Source: Streptomyces griseus
GTDB lineage: Bacteria; Actinomycetota; Actinomycetes; Nanopelagicales; Nanopelagicaceae
Reading direction: 5' to 3'
DNA length: 64,000 nucleotides
NCBI GenBank assembly: GCA_945884695.1
Contig: CAMCYO010000005.1
Location: forward strand, 1 to 64,000
The notes under the pieces are model-generated. The model saw nothing but the letters and a program-made list of their open reading frames with translations, ran no database searches and was not told the origin of the DNA. Position numbers and translations under genes: made by a program. Below, one piece after another: positions 52,074 through 59,708 of the stretch. The stretch's first letter is position 1. Every line of letters begins with the position of its first letter.

Positions 52074-52153
52074 TGTGGGCCCTGTCGGGCTCGAACCGAC
52101 GACCCACGGATTAAAAGTCCGTTGCTCTACCGACTGAGCTATAGGCCCCACTG
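52074..52153. repeat. Direct repeat A (80 bp), tRNA-Lys copy 1, flanking cassette
   Basis: The 80 bases at 52074-52153 recur at 54554-54633, 2,480 bases away, in the same orientation with one difference (T at 52142, A at 54622). The repeat contains the whole tRNA-Lys gene plus a few flanking bases on each side. Sequence outside it differs immediately. Confidence 0.95.
52076..52148 (-). tRNA. tRNA-Lys (TTT), copy 1, with acceptor-stem mismatch
   Basis: Cloverleaf on the minus strand: D arm GCTCAGTCGGTAGAGC, anticodon loop CTTTTAA (anticodon TTT), T loop TTCGAGC. The acceptor is GGGCCTA with AGGGCCC, so the bottom pair 7-66 is A-A, unpaired, unlike copy 2. CCA is not encoded (the discriminator A is followed by CA then T). 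Confidence 0.9.
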
Positions 52154-52291
52154 TGTAACACGCTTGAATCTTTAATCTAACAAGCTTGGCAATTATGCCA
52201 AGTGAAGAGATTTTATGCCAATTTCAGGGTGCTGGTGTGACAGATATGTGACACATTCCCAAAGCCATCCTGAAAGAAGTCTTACTTCGGT

Positions 52292-52594
52292 TTATAAGTG
52301 AAGGGAAAACATCCTGATCGCATCTTGAATTACACTTAAAGTGGAGGCGGTATCGGTCGCGAGTTCCGAATTCCGCAATCTTGGAACTGTCGTTCCTAGT
52401 GTTTTCGCAATCTGCGCAATCTCTAAGTCATCGGTAGAAACCACAATAGAATCGAACATGAAAGACCTTTTTGCCGCCTCAATTGGATAAGCGAGCATTG
52501 GTTTTCTATGGAAAATGTGGATGTTTTTCCTTGGGATACGCTTAGAACCACCCCTAGCTGGAATGACACAATAAAAAATTGATTCCATGTTCAC
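52292..52594 (-). pseudogene. Truncated CMP-sugar synthase (NeuA/PseF-like), N-terminal fragment
   Basis: A 100-residue ORF matching only the N-terminal half of acylneuraminate cytidylyltransferases: Ile-Pro-Ala-Arg-Gly-Gly-Ser-Lys-Arg-Ile-Pro-Arg-Lys-Asn (CTP-binding loop, residues ~11-24), Met-Leu-Ala-Tyr-Pro-Ile-Glu-Ala-Ala and Val-Val-Ser-Thr-Asp-Asp. Full-length enzymes are ~220-235 residues; the C-terminal half with the substrate and dimer regions is absent downstream. Probably a remnant of a nonulosonic acid gene, left inside the tRNA-Lys cassette. Confidence 0.78.
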
Positions 52595-52954
52595 CTCGCC
52601 TAAATTTCAATAGTTACTAAAAGTATTAATCAACTAATGCCACTCACTAAATTTATTATCGCACACCAAAAATCAAAAATAGATTAGGAGCCACTTAAAG
52701 ACGTCATGGACTAATGCCGCCTTGTTGAAGATCCCTGCGCTTCTGAGTGTGGATTGTAAATTCAAAATCGCAGATTGATGTCAAAAGCAAAAAGGACCTG
52801 CTTCCAAGGTAAAGGCTGTCCCAAAATTGTGTCCTAATTTTAGGACTGGCAATTATCCGTGCGAGTATTGCAATTATTGAATCCAAGTATCCAATGAATT
52901 CGTTGTATTAATCTGAGAATATAGTAGAGTAATTTGAAGTTGAAAGGGCGATTC
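52595..52954. other. AT-rich gap with one palindrome
   Basis: About 360 bases with no convincing gene; a 60-codon minus-strand ORF at 52704-52886 has no recognisable features and overlaps the PIG-L promoter region. A near-perfect palindrome GTCCTAA-TT-TTAGGAC lies at 52831-52846 and could be an operator for the PIG-L gene or a remnant end of a lost element. Nothing else seen. Confidence 0.5.
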
Positions 52955-53653
52955 ATGGAAAAAACAAAAGTTTTGATAGTTGCAGCACATCCAGACGATG
53001 AAGTTTTGGGCGCATTTTCATATTTAAGTAATCCTGCTTTTATTTGCAAAACAATATTTCTTTGCGAAGGCTCATCGGCTAGGTTTGATAGCAAAACAAG
53101 TTTAATTGAAAAAACCAATGCAATTGACCTTAGAGAAAAGGCCGCAGTCGAAGTGGCGCATCAACTTAAAAATGGTGTCCCTGTTTTTATCAATTTTCCT
53201 AATTTTTCCTTGTCTCAGATTTCAATTCTCGAAATTAACCAGAAGATTCGAAAAGAGCTAGAGCTGTTTATGCCTGATGTCCTCATAACACACAGTACTT
53301 TCTGCAACAATTTAGATCATTCAACGGCTTCTGTGGCGATTAGTAATTTGGTTCGCTCAAATGCCTATCCACAAATAGCCTGCATACTTCATATGGAAAT
53401 TCCATCGAGCACTGAGCAAAAACATAATGGTGGTTTTACTCCAAATTTGTTTAGAGTTATGTCGGATTATCAAGTTTCGGAAAAGATTCGGATGCTTTCA
53501 ATCTATGGTGATGAGCTGCAGATTGATCCAGCACCAAGATCTCCACATGCCATTCGCGCTTATGCGGGATTTCGTGGATTAGGAGCTGGCACTTTTTACG
53601 CAGAGGCTTTTCAGTTAGTTAGGTATATAAGCAACGGAAAGAGCGTCTTATGA
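52955..53653 (+). CDS. PIG-L family zinc deacetylase
   Basis: About 232 residues from ATG 52955, preceded by GAAAGGG; an upstream in-frame codon at 52934 is less likely. The metal/catalytic motif Ala-His-Pro-Asp-Asp-Glu is at residues 11-16, and His-Ser-Thr ... Leu-Asp-His-Ser-Thr-Ala supplies the third metal ligand region. The family removes acetyl groups from N-acetylglucosamine units (MshB, BshB, LmbE). This one lacks MshB context and more likely acts on a surface-sugar intermediate. Overlaps the methyltransferase start (ATGA). Confidence 0.85.
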   Translation: MEKTKVLIVAAHPDDEVLGAFSYLSNPAFICKTIFLCEGSSARFDSKTSLIEKTNAIDLREKAAVEVAHQLKNGVPVFINFPNFSLSQISILEINQKIRKELELFMPDVLITHSTFCNNLDHSTASVAISNLVRSNAYPQIACILHMEIPSSTEQKHNGGFTPNLFRVMSDYQVSEKIRMLSIYGDELQIDPAPRSPHAIRAYAGFRGLGAGTFYAEAFQLVRYISNGKSVL

Positions 53654-54399
53654 ATTCCCAAGATTATGTGGACCTTACGACTAGTTCTGGAAAGCTATCA
53701 GAAAGATTAGTAGCGAATGCGAAGAGCCAATCCATCAATTTTTCCGAGTGGCTTTATGCAAAAATGCCAGATTTTTTAGAGTCGTCAAGAATCCTCGACT
53801 TAGGATGTGGGACGGGTTTGCAAACTAACTTCTTCCTTAGCCAAATTAATAACGTAGGTGGGGTTGTTGCTGTTGACGCTAGTCAGGAATCCTTAAACTC
53901 TATTCCTGATGATAAGAAACTAACTAAGTTTGCGGCTGATTTCAATAACTTTCAAGAAATGGGGGCGCTATTGGGTAGAAAGAAATTTGACATAATTAAT
54001 TCCACTTATGCTATTTACTATTGCGAACGGCCAATTGAGTTTATTGAATTCATGCGGGAGTATTTTCTTGCGCCTGAAGGGAAGTTTGTAATTACTGGGC
54101 CAACTTGGGTACATGAGCTATATTCATTGATTGTGGGAGAATTCGGCGAGAATACAGAGATTACTAAAACGATAAACTTTATGGAATCGACACTTTTACC
54201 TTACGTCCGCTCCAACTATCAAACCTGCGATTTGCATATTCTCAACAATACTTCTGTCTTTGGGTCTATTGGAGAGGTAAGTCAATTCTTGGGCAATACT
54301 TCATACGCTGCCAGAATTGATAGTCTAGAATTGATAAAGTTTTTGAAAAGCAATAAGGTTTTAGAATTCCGGAAAACCAGTTTAATGGCCATATTCTAA
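53650..54399 (+). CDS. SAM-dependent class I methyltransferase
   Basis: A 249-residue protein with motif I Ile-Leu-Asp-Leu-Gly-Cys-Gly-Thr-Gly at residues 48-56 and an acidic end of strand 2 (Val-Ala-Val-Asp-Ala-Ser). The rest is a Rossmann-like methyltransferase fold. Substrate unknown; the coupling to a PIG-L deacetylase (ATGA) and the surface-sugar neighbourhood suggest N- or O-methylation of a sugar. Base composition is AT-rich compared with the core genes. Confidence 0.85.
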   Translation: MNSQDYVDLTTSSGKLSERLVANAKSQSINFSEWLYAKMPDFLESSRILDLGCGTGLQTNFFLSQINNVGGVVAVDASQESLNSIPDDKKLTKFAADFNNFQEMGALLGRKKFDIINSTYAIYYCERPIEFIEFMREYFLAPEGKFVITGPTWVHELYSLIVGEFGENTEITKTINFMESTLLPYVRSNYQTCDLHILNNTSVFGSIGEVSQFLGNTSYAARIDSLELIKFLKSNKVLEFRKTSLMAIF

Positions 54400-54553
54400 T
54401 AAGACAATTTCATACTTCCATAAGTTGGATAGTCTCATTGAAGAGAGATTGGCTTTTTTGATAGAACAAATTGGATTAGCAAGTACTTTGCACTTCAACA
54501 ATCGCAAGCTGAAAGTGAAATCTTTGATTATTCGCGGTAGATACAAGCTCTCC

Positions 54554-54633
54554 TGTGGGCCCTGTCGGGCTCGAACCGACGACCCACGGATTAAAAGTCC
54601 GTTGCTCTACCGACTGAGCTAAAGGCCCCACTG
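54554..54633. repeat. Direct repeat B (80 bp), tRNA-Lys copy 2, flanking cassette
   Basis: Second copy of the repeat at 52074-52153, same orientation, one base different. It bounds the right side of the neuA-fragment / PIG-L / methyltransferase cassette. Around it, 54400-54553 and 54634-54918 hold no credible gene; ORFs at 54425-54622 and 54661-54849 are shadows or short chance frames. Confidence 0.95.
54556..54628 (-). tRNA. tRNA-Lys (TTT), copy 2
   Basis: Identical to copy 1 except at position 7: acceptor GGGCCTT with AGGGCCC now pairs at all seven positions. Anticodon TTT. No encoded CCA. The intact acceptor makes this the more standard copy. Confidence 0.95.
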
Positions 54634-54918
54634 CGCACTCAAAAACAATAAGTCGCAAGCTCAAATGATATCGCGTTTTTGGGTTCCAACTATCCAAGGT
54701 TCATCCGTCTTACTGAGTGCAAAAGTTGCCTTCAAGCGGAATACCTTGGAGGTATGTTCGATCTTATGACTTGGAAATTCTTTGAAGAAGGTTAGTCTGA
54801 TTGACTTTTGGGGAAATCTGAACTGGGTAAATGTGAAGTGCGAGGCCAAAAACTACAGGAATTACTTAATTTGCAAGTTGCCAAAATGATTCTCGTTTGA
54901 ATTCAGGTGATAAATGTA

Positions 54919-55989
54919 TTAACTTAGCGATTTGCTTATTCCCCTATTTTTATCTCTTAACTTCTCAATCGGCGCTACAACCCTGATTAGCATTTTTGAT
55001 ACAAGTAATGTGAATACCAGCATGAGTACAATCTGTATTGGTTGCTTGCTAAAGTAAATAAACAATTGATTTCTGCTGTCTAACAATGAAAGCAGAGTCC
55101 AATAGCTTGAAAACACTAGAACGTGGGACACGTAAAATGGATACGAGTACTCTCCTATTGCATTGTCCGTTTTGTTCTGTGAACCAAAAAGAATAATCGT
55201 TGCTGAAACTAAGATGAGGAATACTAATTGCCAAAATCGCAATATGGTGAGTTTTGACATAATGTAACCGAACGCAAAGTAGGCAGAGAGCAGTACTACG
55301 TAAACTTGTTTTATAGTTAGGAATTGCCTAATTTTTGCACTCTTGCGAATTCTATACAATAAAATCCCCATGATAAACATTGGTAACTCAAATGGAAAGA
55401 ATCGATATGACCAAGGATCGAAATTCAGTCCATTTGTCCAGCCTATTACTCTTAAACCAAACAAAATTATAAAAATTATTACTATCAACCTGGTGCGCAA
55501 TTTACAAAAGAATGGGGCAAATAGATAGAATGTTATTTCCACCCCAAGAGACCAGGCTTGAGGAATAAAAAGCATCTGATGCAATGGAATTTGAGAATCA
55601 CTAAATGGACCAAAATGTAGGCCTTCATCTTGCCATTGCAAAAACATTAGCCAATCAGAACCCAATAATGTTGTATTTGCGATCGTTCCAATAGTTAGCG
55701 CTTCAGGGGGATAGTTAAAGAGGCTTTCTGTAAAATTGGAAAATATAAAATACCTAACTAATACTAGAATGCAAACAATGTAATAGATTGGGTAAAGTCT
55801 TAAAATCCGATTCTTATAGAACAATGACACTTTTGAATATGATTTATCCAGGATGAGCGCAATGTAGAAACCTGAAATTATGAAGAATATTTCTACTGCA
55901 TTCTCTCCCCCGAAACCACGAGTCCAACTAGGATTTCGAACATGAGCCATAAAAACCGAGATTGCCAACATGATTCTAAGTAATCCCAT
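54919..55989 (-). CDS. Acyltransferase 3 family membrane protein
   Basis: A 356-residue polytopic membrane protein with about ten helices. Motifs of the OafA/NodX/acyltransferase-3 family are present: the His in Phe-Met-Ala-His near the first helix, Phe-Phe-Ile-Ile-Ser-Gly-Phe-Tyr, and Arg-Ile-Leu-Arg-Leu-Tyr-Pro. Such proteins O-acylate sugars of surface polysaccharides or lipids. AT-rich relative to the housekeeping genes, consistent with acquired surface-glycan genes. Monocistronic. Confidence 0.88.
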   Translation of the reverse strand: MGLLRIMLAISVFMAHVRNPSWTRGFGGENAVEIFFIISGFYIALILDKSYSKVSLFYKNRILRLYPIYYIVCILVLVRYFIFSNFTESLFNYPPEALTIGTIANTTLLGSDWLMFLQWQDEGLHFGPFSDSQIPLHQMLFIPQAWSLGVEITFYLFAPFFCKLRTRLIVIIFIILFGLRVIGWTNGLNFDPWSYRFFPFELPMFIMGILLYRIRKSAKIRQFLTIKQVYVVLLSAYFAFGYIMSKLTILRFWQLVFLILVSATIILFGSQNKTDNAIGEYSYPFYVSHVLVFSSYWTLLSLLDSRNQLFIYFSKQPIQIVLMLVFTLLVSKMLIRVVAPIEKLRDKNRGISKSLS

Positions 55990-56090
55990 GTTCTATTGAG
56001 CTCCTTGAAATTCAGAGGAATCTTTCATCTGGCTGCAAATCTAAACTCAGGGTACATCAAAATGTCTGCATTCCAAGTTAAGTTGACTTT

Positions 56091-57053
56091 CTACCGTCCG
56101 CGGGATGCGCGCAGCAATCGGTCGCGAATGGCAATCGCAAGCCCATCTCCCTCGGGTTCGATCACCGCAATCTTGCTCAAACCTTGAGCATCGGCCTCGC
56201 GAAGTGCCAAATAGAGAACACGTGCATAATCTTCAATGCTGTTAGGAGAAGCTAATCGAATTGCACCTTTGGGTGTTGGTATAGATGCAAGAGCAATAAA
56301 TCCTTCTCCTGTCTCTGCCAAAGCTCCCAATACGACGCGAGCTTTTGGAGAGTAATGATTTTCTAGTGATCCAGAAACGCGAATTGAAACATCTGTTGTT
56401 GTAGTAACTTTCAGTTGAGTACTTTCTTCAATCATTTGCTGGGTAATTGCGCCTGGACGCAAAATCTTCGGTGCGCTTTGCGTGCAATCAATAATTGTTG
56501 ACTCGAGGCCGACTAGCGCTTGCCCACCATCGAGAATGAGATCTGTCGGTAATAGGAAATCATGAATTTCATCTTCTACTGCTTTTGCTGTGGTTGGTGA
56601 TACTTGACCAAAACGATTTGCACTCGGTGCAGCAATTCCTGCGCCACCTAGTTTTTTAAATGCACCTAATAAACCTAAAGCAATTGCGTGTGCCGGAACT
56701 CGGAGCCCAACACTTTCTTGCCCACCCGTGATGAAATCTTTTGCGTTGTCATTTCGGTTAAGCACTAATGTCATTGGTCCAGGCCAGAAATCTCGAGCAA
56801 GTGCAATTGCGTAGCTTGGAATCTCTTCTGCCCATTGATCCATATCTTCCATGCCAGCAATGTGCACGATGAGCGGGTGGTCGGCGGGGCGTCCTTTTAC
56901 TTGGTAAATACGGGCAACAGCATCGGCGTTTTTTGCATCTGCGCCAAGCCCATAAACAGTCTCCGTTGGAAATGCAACAAGAGATCCGTTTATGAGAAGT
57001 TGCGCTGCATTGGCTAGTGAGTCAGCGGTGCAGTGCGAAATAATTTGAGACAA
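56091..57053 (-). CDS. tsaC: L-threonylcarbamoyladenylate synthase (Sua5/YwlC type)
   Basis: About 320 residues. The N-terminal ~190 residues are the YrdC domain (Phe-Pro-Thr-Glu-Thr-Val-Tyr-Gly-Leu-Gly, Lys-Gly-Arg-Pro, Ala-Pro-Ser-Ala-Asn); the remainder is a Sua5 C-terminal domain, so it is the two-domain form. It makes threonylcarbamoyl-AMP for t6A37 of ANN-decoding tRNAs. No ATG fits; TTG 57053 (GGGAG just ahead) is the most likely start, with TTG 57071 as an alternative. The divergent glycosyltransferase starts 9 bases away. Confidence 0.92.
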   Translation of the reverse strand: MSQIISHCTADSLANAAQLLINGSLVAFPTETVYGLGADAKNADAVARIYQVKGRPADHPLIVHIAGMEDMDQWAEEIPSYAIALARDFWPGPMTLVLNRNDNAKDFITGGQESVGLRVPAHAIALGLLGAFKKLGGAGIAAPSANRFGQVSPTTAKAVEDEIHDFLLPTDLILDGGQALVGLESTIIDCTQSAPKILRPGAITQQMIEESTQLKVTTTTDVSIRVSGSLENHYSPKARVVLGALAETGEGFIALASIPTPKGAIRLASPNSIEDYARVLYLALREADAQGLSKIAVIEPEGDGLAIAIRDRLLRASRGR

Positions 57054-57062
57054 GATACTCCC

Positions 57063-58202
57063 ATGGCACAACGTATAAAGGTTATGGAAATCATAGCCCG
57101 TATGAATGTGGGCGGCCCTGCTGTCATTGTTGCCGAATTAATGCGAGGGATAGATGCGACAAAGTTTGAGGTACTTCTTCTCACCGGCTATTGCGATAAG
57201 ACAGAGGCTGACTATCTGGACACTGTTGCTACAGATATAAAGGCGATAAGAATTGATGGACTGGGCAGGTCACTTTCTCTTAAACAAGATGTGGTCTCAT
57301 TCTTTTCATTAGTCCGCCTTATCCGGAAAGAACAACCCGATGTTATTCATACACACACTGCTAAAGCTGGTGTCCTAGGCAGACTGGCATCAATCATTGC
57401 TGGCAAAGGCGCAACAAGAATTCACACATTTCATGGTCACTTGCTACACGGATATTTTGGAAAAGCAAAGACTTATCTTGTCATTATCATTGAACGGATT
57501 TTAGCTAAGAGGACGCATCTCCTTGTTGCAGTTGGAACGCAAGTTCGCGATGACTTGCTTCGCGCTCGAATTGGAAGTGCTGAAAAGTTCGTAGTCTCAT
57601 TCCCGGGCTTACAACTTCCCGCAACATTCGATATTGCAAGTGAGCGAAAAAAATTCGACTTGGACTCCTCAACTTTGTATTGCACTTTTGTGGGGCGTCT
57701 GACCCACATTAAAAGACCGGATCGATTATTGGATGTTGCCTCCATTATAAAAGCTCGAGGAGTAAATATTCATTTTCTTATTGCAGGGGACGGCGAATTA
57801 ACCCAAATGTGCCAAAAAAGAATTGTAGAAGAAAATTTGCCTGTCACTCTGTTGGGATGGAGAAAAGATATTGATGAGATTCTTGCATCAAGTGATATGG
57901 CCATCTTGACCAGTGATAACGAAGGAATCCCACTGACTTTAATTCAAGCATCACTTGCTGGTTTACCAATCGTCGCCACAAGAGTTGGTTCGATTTCTGA
58001 CATTGTGGTGCACGGAGAAACTGGATTCCTCACCGATAGCGAACCAGTGCGATTAGCTGATGCAATAGCTGCACTAGTTACAGACCCGGCCCTGCGAAAG
58101 AGCATGGGTGATGCGGGTCGCAAGCGTGCTCTTTCCCAATTTTCAGCACACGCAATGGTTACTGCACATGAAGATATGTACACATCTGCCACACGCAGGT
58201 GA
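57063..58202 (+). CDS. GT4-family glycosyltransferase
   Basis: About 379 residues from ATG 57063. GT-B fold: N-terminal Met-Asn-Val-Gly-Gly-Pro-Ala, central His-Thr-His-Thr-Ala-Lys-Ala-Gly-Val-Leu-Gly-Arg and Thr-Phe-His-Gly-His-Leu; C-terminal nucleotide-sugar site with Val-Gly-Arg-Leu-Thr-His-Ile-Lys-Arg-Pro and Asp-Asn-Glu-Gly-Ile-Pro-Leu-Thr-Leu. This is a retaining glycosyltransferase of capsule/EPS type. It probably belongs to the surface-polysaccharide set even though it lies outside the tRNA-bounded cassette. Confidence 0.9.
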   Translation: MAQRIKVMEIIARMNVGGPAVIVAELMRGIDATKFEVLLLTGYCDKTEADYLDTVATDIKAIRIDGLGRSLSLKQDVVSFFSLVRLIRKEQPDVIHTHTAKAGVLGRLASIIAGKGATRIHTFHGHLLHGYFGKAKTYLVIIIERILAKRTHLLVAVGTQVRDDLLRARIGSAEKFVVSFPGLQLPATFDIASERKKFDLDSSTLYCTFVGRLTHIKRPDRLLDVASIIKARGVNIHFLIAGDGELTQMCQKRIVEENLPVTLLGWRKDIDEILASSDMAILTSDNEGIPLTLIQASLAGLPIVATRVGSISDIVVHGETGFLTDSEPVRLADAIAALVTDPALRKSMGDAGRKRALSQFSAHAMVTAHEDMYTSATRR

Positions 58203-58268
58203 GCCCGCTCTCATCGAATTCCAAGTTGGAAATATCGAAAATCTCAGACAATGCGAGATACTTAAGGC

Positions 58269-58988
58269 ATGAAAAGAAACCTTGCTAAGAAGTTTGCTCT
58301 CCTTACCGTTGTGCTCTCTTTAGTGGGGGGTGTGGCACTTGCGCCGGCATCAATGGCCGCAACACCCGATAGGTACATAACAATTTCTGCCGATGGAACA
58401 GTAAAGGTTTCACCTGATGCTGTGAGGTTAGATGCAACTGTCTCTGTAGTTGCGGATACGAATGCACAGGCACTTAAGGCAACTTCTGTAGCATCTGCTG
58501 CAGTGCGAGCCGCACTTATAGCTAGCAAGATTTCTACAAAAGATATCGCTACTCGAAGTGTCACTGTTTACCCTGAATACAACTACACCCAAGATAAGGG
58601 ATCTTTACTTGTTGGATACCGTGGCAGTCAAAGCTTTTCTGTAACAATCCGCAGTGCTAAAAATGCTGGAGTAATCGTCGATAGCGTGGTTGGGGCTGGA
58701 GGGGATGCACTACAGATAAATGGAGTTACTCCTTTTATTGTTGATCCAAGTAAAGCTAGTGCTAGCGCACGAGCGGACGCAGTAAAGCGAGCAAAGGCAA
58801 AAGCTATTTCTTATGCATCACTCATGGGTGTAAAACTTTCACGAGTCAATTTCCTCGTTGAAAATTCTGCACCTAATTCCTATCCTCCAATGATGGCGAT
58901 GGCTAAAAGTGATGCTGGTGTTACTGTGATTGATCTTGGTCAGCAAGATGTAAGCGTTTCGATCACTATTCAATGGGCACTGGCATAA
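58269..58988 (+). CDS. SIMPL-domain (DUF541) exported protein
   Basis: A 239-residue protein. Residues 1-31 form a signal peptide (Lys-rich start, hydrophobic core, Ala-Ser-Met-Ala-Ala). The mature part is a DUF541/SIMPL domain with Ile-Ser-Ala-Asp-Gly-Thr-Val-Lys-Val-Ser-Pro-Asp and the central Tyr-Pro-Glu-Tyr-Asn-Tyr segment. Family members are periplasmic or outer proteins linked to oxidative-stress or envelope functions (YggE). Monocistronic, followed by a tRNA cluster. Confidence 0.88.
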   Translation: MKRNLAKKFALLTVVLSLVGGVALAPASMAATPDRYITISADGTVKVSPDAVRLDATVSVVADTNAQALKATSVASAAVRAALIASKISTKDIATRSVTVYPEYNYTQDKGSLLVGYRGSQSFSVTIRSAKNAGVIVDSVVGAGGDALQINGVTPFIVDPSKASASARADAVKRAKAKAISYASLMGVKLSRVNFLVENSAPNSYPPMMAMAKSDAGVTVIDLGQQDVSVSITIQWALA

Positions 58989-59083
58989 CCTCAATTCGTT
59001 GACTTTTCGCGCGTAATAAGTGCTCGCAATTTATTGAGTTTTGCCGCACGCAGTAATGAAGGTACGATTTGCGAGCCTCAAAC

Positions 59084-59156
59084 GTCCCCATCGTCTAGGG
59101 GCCTAGGACATCGCCCTTTCACGGCGGTAACACGGGTTCGAATCCCGTTGGGGGCA
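59084..59156 (+). tRNA. tRNA-Glu (TTC)
   Basis: Cloverleaf: acceptor GTCCCCA with TGGGGGC, anticodon loop CTTTCAC (anticodon TTC), T arm ACGGG-TTCGAAT-CCCGT. No encoded CCA. First of three plus-strand tRNAs within 350 bases. Confidence 0.95.
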
Positions 59157-59227
59157 CGCAAGAGAAGTACGGCTTTGAAGGTGACATAAGAGCCACTTAT
59201 GTGACAGATATTGAAAGATATTTTCAT

Positions 59228-59301
59228 GGCCTGGTAGCGCAGTTGGTTAGCGCGCCGCCCTGTCACGGCGGAGGTCGCGGGTTCAAGTCCCGTCCAGGTC
59301 G
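59228..59301 (+). tRNA. tRNA-Asp (GTC)
   Basis: Acceptor GGCCTGG with CCAGGTC, D arm GCGCAGTTGGTTAGCGC, anticodon loop CTGTCAC (anticodon GTC), T loop TTCAAGT. No encoded CCA. Followed 3 bases later by a strong hairpin terminator. Confidence 0.95.
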
Positions 59302-59304
59302 CTA

Positions 59305-59336
59305 GAAGAGAGTGTCCACACACTCTCTTCTTTTTT
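59305..59336 (+). terminator. Rho-independent terminator after tRNA-Asp
   Basis: 11-bp stem GAAGAGAGTGT (59305-59315) with ACACTCTCTTC (59320-59330), 4-base loop, then six T. It ends the tRNA-Glu/tRNA-Asp transcript; tRNA-Phe follows separately. Confidence 0.93.
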
Positions 59337-59361
59337 ACCATGAAGTACACAACTACATATT

Positions 59362-59435
59362 GGCTCGGTAGCTCAGTTGGTACGAGCGCGCGACTGAAAA
59401 TCGTGAGGTCGACAGTTCGATCCTGTCCCGAGCCA
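59362..59435 (+). tRNA. tRNA-Phe (GAA)
   Basis: Acceptor GGCTCGG with CCGAGCC, D arm GCTCAGTTGGTACGAGC, anticodon loop CTGAAAA (anticodon GAA), T arm GACAG-TTCGATC-CTGTC. No encoded CCA. Confidence 0.95.
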
Positions 59436-59513
59436 CTTTATTTATTCTAAGAAATTACTTAAGAATCAATTACTTTCATTGATAAGCAAAATAGCGGTAC
59501 GTGAAAAGTTAAA

Positions 59514-59696
59514 TTACGCTCCGCCAGATTTGCGTTGAAATCTTTTAGGCGCGCCACCGGCTGCTTGTCCGCCACCTACTTTGGATCCACTTGTAGGGCC
59601 GCCGCTATTGCCCGCACCACCCTTTTCCTTCTTCTTTTCTAGGGCTTCCAAAAATTTGGCACGTGCGTCATCTGCCGGTTTCTTTGCTTCAGTCAT
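59514..59696 (-). CDS. DUF5302 small protein
   Basis: A 60-residue soluble protein. N-terminal helix with Ala-Arg-Ala-Lys-Phe-Leu-Glu-Ala-Leu-Glu-Lys-Lys-Lys, then a Gly/Ser-rich linker and a C-terminal Phe-Gln-Arg-Lys-Ser-Gly-Gly. This is the DUF5302 pattern, an actinobacteria-specific family of unknown function, perhaps nucleic-acid associated given the charge. It ends between tRNA-Phe and wecA, 12 bases from the latter's stop. Confidence 0.75.
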   Translation of the reverse strand: MTEAKKPADDARAKFLEALEKKKEKGGAGNSGGPTSGSKVGGGQAAGGAPKRFQRKSGGA

Positions 59697-59708
59697 GGCT
59701 AAATCTTA

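Noticed and set aside
52704-52886. 60-codon minus-strand ORF ahead of PIG-L
   Set aside because: No ribosome site, no recognisable motif and it crosses the palindrome and likely promoter of the opposite gene.
52074-54633. Insertion sequence or prophage between the tRNA-Lys copies
   Set aside because: No transposase, integrase or phage gene is visible; the repeats are whole tRNA genes, so a recombination slot fits better.
54425-54849. Short ORFs around tRNA-Lys copy 2
   Set aside because: They run through the tRNA gene itself or are short with no ribosome site and no family match.
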